A stretch of DNA of 64,000 nucleotides from Streptomyces sp. SID13726. Its GTDB lineage: Bacteria > Actinomycetota > Actinomycetes > Streptomycetales > Streptomycetaceae. Within the stretch, counting starts at the first letter, position 1. The number at the start of each line of letters is the position of its first letter. The notes beneath the pieces were generated by a model. The model was not told the origin of the DNA, ran no database searches, and was given only the letters and a program-made list of their open reading frames with translations. Below, in pieces: positions 59,534 through 64,000 of this stretch. Location of the stretch: the NCBI RefSeq assembly GCF_010548375.1, contig NZ_JAAGLY010000010.1:124001-188000 (forward strand). Direction: 5' to 3'. The position numbers were made by a program, and so were the translations under genes.

Positions 59534-60697
59534 ATGCGTCATTTCGGGCACGTAGCCCCTGAGGTGCGTCAGCGCCTCTTCCACCAGGAGCCCTGCGCGT
59601 TCACCGCGGACTCCCCGGCCCGGCTGCTCTCCGCGGCCCTGGGCGCCACGCTCTACAGTCCGGCGACGCGGCCCCGGCTGGCCGACGACATCGTGAAGCA
59701 GACCGAGCGCGGCGTGGTCTCGATGGTGCTGTGCCTGGAGGACTCGATCGGTGACGACGACGTCGCCGAGGGCGAGGAGAACCTCGTCCGGCAGTTCGCC
59801 GACCTCGCGGAGCGGGCGGTGGACCTGCCGCTGCTCTTCATCCGGGTCCGTTTCCCCGAGCAGATCCCCGATCTCGTACGACGCCTCGGTCCCGCCGTCC
59901 GGCTGCTGTCCGGGTTCGTGCTGCCGAAGTTCACCGAGGAACGCGGCATCCCCTTCCTGGAGGCCCTCTCGGCCGCCGAGGCCGCGAGCGGACGCCGGCT
60001 GTTCGCCATGCCCGTCCTGGAATCCCCGGAGCTGCTGTACCGGGAGACGCGCGTAGAAACCCTGGAGGGCATCGCCCGCGCGGTCGACAAGTACCGCGAC
60101 CGGGTCCTCGCGCTGCGCCTCGGCGTCACCGACTTCTGCTCCTCCTACGGCCTGCGCCGCGCCCCCGACATGACCGCCTGGGACGTCCAGATCGTCGCCT
60201 CCGTGATCGCCGACGTGGTGAACATGCTGGGCCGCGCCGACGGCACCGGCTTCACCGTCACCGGGCCGGTCTGGGAGTACTTCCGGGTCCAGGAGCGCAT
60301 GTTCAAGCCGCAGCTGCGCCGCAGCCCCTTTTTGGAGGGCCAGGCCGAGGAGCTGCGCGAGGCGCTCATCGAGCACGCCATGGACGGACTGCTGCGCGAG
60401 ATCACCCTCGACCAGGCCAACGGCCTGCTCGGCAAGACCTGCATCCACCCCTCCCACGTCCTGCCCGTGCACGCGCTGTCCGTGGTCAGCCACGAGGAGT
60501 TCAGCGACGCGCAGGACATCCTGCGGCCGGAGCGCTGCGGCGGCGGTGTGCTGAGGTCGCAGTACACGAACAAGATGAACGAGGTGAAGCCGCACCGGGC
60601 CTGGGCCGAGCGCACCCTGCTGCGCGCCGAGGTCTTCGGGGTGGCCAACGAGGACATCGGCTTCGTGGAGCTGCTCGCCGCCGGAATACCCGGCTGA
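59534..60697 (+). CDS. HpcH/HpaI-CitE-like carbon-carbon lyase of the Ter operon
   Basis: 387 residues. CitE-superfamily TIM barrel: VVSMVLCLEDSIGDDDVAEGEENL (acidic metal region), LLFIRVRFPEQ with the phosphate/carboxylate-binding Arg, VLPKF, MPVLESPELLYRET with the metal-binding Glu, LRLGVTDFCSSYGLRR with the Asp, and GKTCIHPSHVLPVHAL near the C-terminus. ATG at 59534 with GGGGGAG upstream. It is the first gene of an operon with PRTase/StiP and HAD genes, 25 bp before the next start. In Ter-linked operons of this kind the enzyme is predicted to make or break a C-C bond in a nucleoside-like compound; the reaction is unproven. Confidence 0.85.
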   Translation: MRHFGHVAPEVRQRLFHQEPCAFTADSPARLLSAALGATLYSPATRPRLADDIVKQTERGVVSMVLCLEDSIGDDDVAEGEENLVRQFADLAERAVDLPLLFIRVRFPEQIPDLVRRLGPAVRLLSGFVLPKFTEERGIPFLEALSAAEAASGRRLFAMPVLESPELLYRETRVETLEGIARAVDKYRDRVLALRLGVTDFCSSYGLRRAPDMTAWDVQIVASVIADVVNMLGRADGTGFTVTGPVWEYFRVQERMFKPQLRRSPFLEGQAEELREALIEHAMDGLLREITLDQANGLLGKTCIHPSHVLPVHALSVVSHEEFSDAQDILRPERCGGGVLRSQYTNKMNEVKPHRAWAERTLLRAEVFGVANEDIGFVELLAAGIPG

Positions 60698-60722
60698 CCG
60701 ATCCGTGGACACCAAGGGACGC

Positions 60723-63218
60723 ATGAACAAGGCAGTGAACGACGGGACACCGGGCGAGGTCTGGTCGGGGACGTGGGTCGCCGACCGGCTCGGCGTCGAA
60801 CTCGTGGGCGACGCCCGACTGACCGACCTGCTGGGCCTGGCCCTGCGCCGCAACCCCAAGCGAGCGCATCTGCTGGTCTCCAACGTGCTCGGCAAACACG
60901 TCCCGCAGTCCCCGTCGGTGGTCTACGGCCAGGGCTTCGCGCTGGGCCGAAGGGTCCGTGACCTGCTCGGCGACGAGGAGGCGGCCCGCGCGGTCGTCCT
61001 CGGCTACGCGGAGACGGCGACGGGACTCGGCCACTCGGTGGCGGACGGCATCGCCCTCGCCCCCTACCTCCACTCCACCCGCCGCCCCGTCCCCGGCGTG
61101 GCCCCCGCGGGCGGCTTCGAGGAGTCCCACTCCCACGCCACGAGCCACCTCCTGCTCCCGGAGAACCCCGCACTCCTCGCCGGCGAGGGCCCCCTGGTCC
61201 TGGTCGACGACGAGTTCTCGACGGGCAACACGGTCCTGAACACCATCTGGGACCTGCACGAGAGGTATCCCCGGGACCGCTATGTCGTGGTCGCCCTGGT
61301 GGACATGCGCTCGGAGGCGGACACGGGTCGGCTGGAGTCCTTCGCGCGGGAGATCGACGCGCGGGTGGACCTGGTCGCGGCGGCATCGGGCACCGTACGC
61401 CTGCCGGAAGGCGTGCTGGAAAAAGGGCAGGACCTTGTAGCGAGGTATGAGGACGCCGGCCTGGGGGCGCGGGGCTGTAGTGAATCTGCGGCTACCGCCG
61501 CGCGGGCGCGACCAGCCCTCACGCACCCGCACCCGGCAATCCACCGCGTAGACCTGATGTGGCCCCGGGACCTCCCCGACGGCGGTCGCCACGGCTTCAC
61601 CCCGGCACACCGAATACGCCTGGAGAACGCCCTCCCCGCAATGGCCGCCCGCCTGGCCGAAGCTCTCCCGGCCGATGCGGACCGCGTACACATCCTCGGC
61701 TTCGAAGAGCTGATGTACGCCCCGCTGAGACTCGCCCGCGAACTCGAACAGGTCGCTCAGGACACCGAGTTCACCTACTCCACCACCACCCGCTCACCCG
61801 TGCTCGCCGTGGACGACCCGGGTTACGCGATCCGCACCCGCCTCACCTTCCCCGCCCACGACACCCCCGCGGACGGCCCCGGCGACCGCTACGCGTACAA
61901 CGTCGCCGGCGCCCGCTTCGACGCCGTGGTCGCCGTCGTCGACGACACCGCCGACACTCCCGAACTGCACGCCCCCGACGGCCTGTTGGCGCAGCTCGCC
62001 GAGCACGCCCCGCACGTCGTCCTCGTGGTGGTCCCCAGCCACACCCCCGAAAGGCCCCCCATGCTCCCCGAGCCCCTACGCGGCCCCGCGTTCTCCTCCT
62101 ACGCCCCGGAGGACGTCGGCTGGCTGCTCCAGGACCTCTCGGACGTGACGCTGGAGGCGCCGACCGAGGAGCGCGAGGAGGCCATCCAGAGCGGCGGCGC
62201 GCACTACGCGGAGTCGCTGCCGGTGGAGTACCAGCCGAGCGACCACTACCAGGAGCTGTTCCAGGCGGCCCTGACGGAGTCCTCCGCGAGGCTCGCCCAG
62301 GCCGTCGGCGCGGTCACGGAGATCGTGCTCCAGGAGCGCTCGCCGCACCCCGTCCTCGTCTCCCTGGCCCGCGCGGGCACCCCCGTCGGTGTCCTGATGC
62401 GCCGCTGGGCGCAGTTCCGCCACGGCCTCGACCTGCCGCACTACGCGGTCTCCATCGTCCGCGGCCGCGGCATCGACGCCAACGCCCTGCGCTGGCTGGC
62501 CGAACACCACGACCCCGCCGACGTCGTGTTCGTCGACGGCTGGACCGGCAAGGGTGCGATCACCCGCGAACTGACCGAGGCGATAAGGGAGTTCGAGGCG
62601 CAGGGCGGCCCCGTCGGCTTCGACCCGGAGATCGCCGTACTGGCCGACCCGGGTTCGTGCGTGCGGACGTACGGCACCCGGGAGGACTTCCTGATCCCCT
62701 CCGCGTGCCTCAACTCCACGGTGTCGGGTCTGATCTCGCGTACGGTCCTGCGCGCTGACCTGGTCGGTCCGGATGACTTCCACGGCGCCAAGTTCTACCG
62801 CGAACTCGCGGGCGCGGACGTGTCGGTGGACTTCCTGGACGCCGTGGCCGCCCGCTTCCCCGAGGTCGTCGAGGCGGTCGGCGCGCAGGCCAAGGAGCTG
62901 CTGGCCGGGGACCGGGAGCCGACCTGGGAGGGCTGGGCGGCCGTCGAGCGGATCAGCGAGGAGTACGGCATCCACGACGTGAACCTCGTCAAGCCGGGCG
63001 TCGGCGAGACCACCCGGGTGCTGCTGCGCCGGGTGCCCTGGAAGATCCTGGCGCGGGCCGGGGCGGGCGCCGACCTGGACCATGTACGCCTGTTGGCCGA
63101 GCAGAGAGGTGTCCCGGTGGAAGAGGTCGCCGAACTCCCGTACACCTGCGTGGGGTTGATCCACCCCAAGTACACGCGGGGCGCCACCGGCGCCGACGGC
63201 AGGGCGGTGGCCCTCTGA
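60723..63218 (+). CDS. Phosphoribosyltransferase-TRSP-StiP-PELOTA fusion protein
   Basis: 831 residues with regions recognisable in order. Residues about 40-240: a type-I phosphoribosyltransferase with the PRPP loop LVLVDDEFSTGNT. Residues about 250-270: a linker encoded by a dispersed DNA repeat. Residues about 285-440: the TRSP domain, named for its motif, here TTTRSPVLAVDDPGYAIRTR. From about 455: a StiP-like region (FSSYAPEDVGWLLQDL, HYAESLPVEY, LVSLARAGTPVGVLMRRW, VFVDGWTGKGAITREL). The last ~80 residues resemble a PELOTA RNA-binding domain (VNLVKPGVGETTRVLLRRVPWKIL and TCVGLIHPKYTRG). The ATG at 60723 has AAGGGA; a GTG at 60705 is possible. The stop overlaps the HAD start (TGATG). Probably joins a base or base-like moiety to ribose phosphate; inference. 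Confidence 0.85.
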   Translation: MNKAVNDGTPGEVWSGTWVADRLGVELVGDARLTDLLGLALRRNPKRAHLLVSNVLGKHVPQSPSVVYGQGFALGRRVRDLLGDEEAARAVVLGYAETATGLGHSVADGIALAPYLHSTRRPVPGVAPAGGFEESHSHATSHLLLPENPALLAGEGPLVLVDDEFSTGNTVLNTIWDLHERYPRDRYVVVALVDMRSEADTGRLESFAREIDARVDLVAAASGTVRLPEGVLEKGQDLVARYEDAGLGARGCSESAATAARARPALTHPHPAIHRVDLMWPRDLPDGGRHGFTPAHRIRLENALPAMAARLAEALPADADRVHILGFEELMYAPLRLARELEQVAQDTEFTYSTTTRSPVLAVDDPGYAIRTRLTFPAHDTPADGPGDRYAYNVAGARFDAVVAVVDDTADTPELHAPDGLLAQLAEHAPHVVLVVVPSHTPERPPMLPEPLRGPAFSSYAPEDVGWLLQDLSDVTLEAPTEEREEAIQSGGAHYAESLPVEYQPSDHYQELFQAALTESSARLAQAVGAVTEIVLQERSPHPVLVSLARAGTPVGVLMRRWAQFRHGLDLPHYAVSIVRGRGIDANALRWLAEHHDPADVVFVDGWTGKGAITRELTEAIREFEAQGGPVGFDPEIAVLADPGSCVRTYGTREDFLIPSACLNSTVSGLISRTVLRADLVGPDDFHGAKFYRELAGADVSVDFLDAVAARFPEVVEAVGAQAKELLAGDREPTWEGWAAVERISEEYGIHDVNLVKPGVGETTRVLLRRVPWKILARAGAGADLDHVRLLAEQRGVPVEEVAELPYTCVGLIHPKYTRGATGADGRAVAL
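61464..61532 (+). repeat. Dispersed Streptomyces repeat, copy C, inside a coding sequence
   Basis: It begins GGGGCGCGGGGCTGTAGTG, contains TGCGGCTACCGCCGCGCG and ends GGGCGCGACCAGCC, closely matching copy A at 19601-19665. It is read in frame as roughly GARGCSESAATAARARP between the PRTase and TRSP regions of the gene at 60723-63218. Its length keeps the frame open on both sides. Confidence 0.75.
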
Positions 63219-64000
63219 TGTCCGCCCAGGCCCCGGTGCTCGTCGCCAGCGACCTCGACCGCACCCTCATCTACTCCGCCGCCGCCCTCGCCCTCACCAT
63301 GCCCGACCCGCGCGCGCCCCGGCTGCTGTGCGTCGAGGTGCACGAGAGCAGGCCGCTGTCGTACATGACGGAGACGGCGGCCCAACTGCTCGCGGATCTG
63401 GGGGACTCGGCGGTCTTCGTGCCGACGACGACCCGTACCCGCAAGCAGTACCAGCGCATCAACCTCCCCGGCCCCGCGCCGACTTACGCGATCTGCGCGA
63501 ACGGCGGCCACCTGCTCGTCGACGGCGTCAGCGACCTCGACTGGCACGCCCGGGTCACGGCCCGGCTCGCCGACGAGTGCGCGCCGCTGGACGAGGTGCG
63601 TGCCCATCTGGAGGAGACGGCCGATCCGTTGTGGCTGCGCAAGCTCCGGATCGCCGAGGACCTCTTCGTCTACCTCGTCGTCGAGCGCGAACTGCTGCCC
63701 GAGGACTGGGTGAAGGAGTTCGCGGTCTGGGCCGAGGAGCGCGGCTGGACGGTCTCGCTCCAGGGCCGCAAGATCTACGCCGTCCCCAAGCCGCTCACCA
63801 AGAGCGCGGCCATGCGCGAGGTGGCCCGGCGCACCGGGGCCTCCCTGACGCTGGCCGCGGGCGACTCCCTGCTCGACGCCGACCTGCTGCTCGCCGCCGA
63901 CCGGGGCTGGCGGCCGGGCCACGGCGAGCTGGCGGACGCCGGCTGGACCGCCCCGGCGGTCAGCGCGCTGCCCGAGCGGGGTGTGCTGGCGGGGGAGCGG
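63218..64000 (+). CDS. HAD-family phosphatase of the Ter operon (3' end beyond window)
   Basis: At least 260 residues; the gene runs off the window. HAD motif I is ASDLDRTLI (nucleophile and acid Asp), an intermediate cap region follows (YAICANGGHLLVDG), Lys is in KPLTKSAAM and motif IV is AAGDSLLDADLLLAAD. This is the Cof/sucrose-phosphatase-like type. The ATG overlaps the TGA of the preceding gene (TGATG), so translation is coupled. With the PRTase and the CitE-like lyase it likely dephosphorylates a ribotide product. Confidence 0.87.
   Translation, partial: MSAQAPVLVASDLDRTLIYSAAALALTMPDPRAPRLLCVEVHESRPLSYMTETAAQLLADLGDSAVFVPTTTRTRKQYQRINLPGPAPTYAICANGGHLLVDGVSDLDWHARVTARLADECAPLDEVRAHLEETADPLWLRKLRIAEDLFVYLVVERELLPEDWVKEFAVWAEERGWTVSLQGRKIYAVPKPLTKSAAMREVARRTGASLTLAAGDSLLDADLLLAADRGWRPGHGELADAGWTAPAVSALPERGVLAGER

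Overview
The window is chromosomal DNA of a Streptomyces-type actinomycete. The GC content is very high, with strong G/C bias at third codon positions and many GTG starts. Gene content points the same way: an SCO2400-family protein, the fabD-fabH-acpP-fabF cluster next to its PucR-type regulator FasR, a homodimeric AceE, DUF3052, DUF3145 and several TerD genes. No rRNA, tRNA, CRISPR array or prophage was seen. The only mobile DNA is a decayed chimera of two transposase fragments near the left end.

Layout. 1-2 kb: a small membrane protein gene with a TTA codon and the IS remnant. 2-18.5 kb: a sugar-uptake and catabolism island. One importer (chvE-mmsA-mmsB, minus strand) is translationally coupled to an aldose 1-epimerase. 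It lies near an unidentified TIM-barrel-like protein, a zinc alcohol dehydrogenase and a galactonate-dehydratase-like enolase-superfamily enzyme. Divergently there is a LacI regulator and a second importer of the YtfQRT/YjfF type, ending in a perfect 18-bp terminator hairpin. A shared near-palindrome, TGTYCGANATNTCGAAC, lies before three of the transcription units and suggests one co-regulator whose gene is not in the window. 18.6-36.4 kb: mixed accessory and housekeeping genes (SCO2400-like protein, MarR, CurA-type reductase, Ohr, hydrolases, a secreted M14 peptidase, a C15-like protein with no cysteine, LysR/RidA, a GH3 glycosidase with a second mutarotase, an SGNH lipoprotein, DUF3145). 36.4-41.4 kb: type II fatty-acid synthesis genes and fasR. 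41.5-50.9 kb: pirin, serine hydrolase, GNAT, a MerR/aldo-keto reductase operon with a textbook MerR promoter, DUF4429-SHOCT, an alpha/beta hydrolase, TetR/MFS and a potassium channel. 51-55 kb: aceE, DUF3052 and a peroxiredoxin.

55.1-64 kb is the most unusual part: a Ter-type stress locus. It has two tandem canonical TerD proteins, a TerC-like membrane protein, a TerA-like protein and a divergent TerD with a proline-rich tail. Facing away from the last is an operon of a CitE/HpcH-like lyase, one polypeptide with phosphoribosyltransferase, TRSP, StiP and PELOTA-like regions, and a HAD phosphatase cut by the window edge. Comparative genomics has linked such operons to Ter proteins and to an unidentified nucleoside-like metabolite. 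A dispersed noncoding repeat is embedded in frame as the linker of the large fusion protein, and a palindrome lies just downstream of a TACTAT -10 element before the operon.

All family assignments come from reading motifs in the translated sequence; no database search was run.
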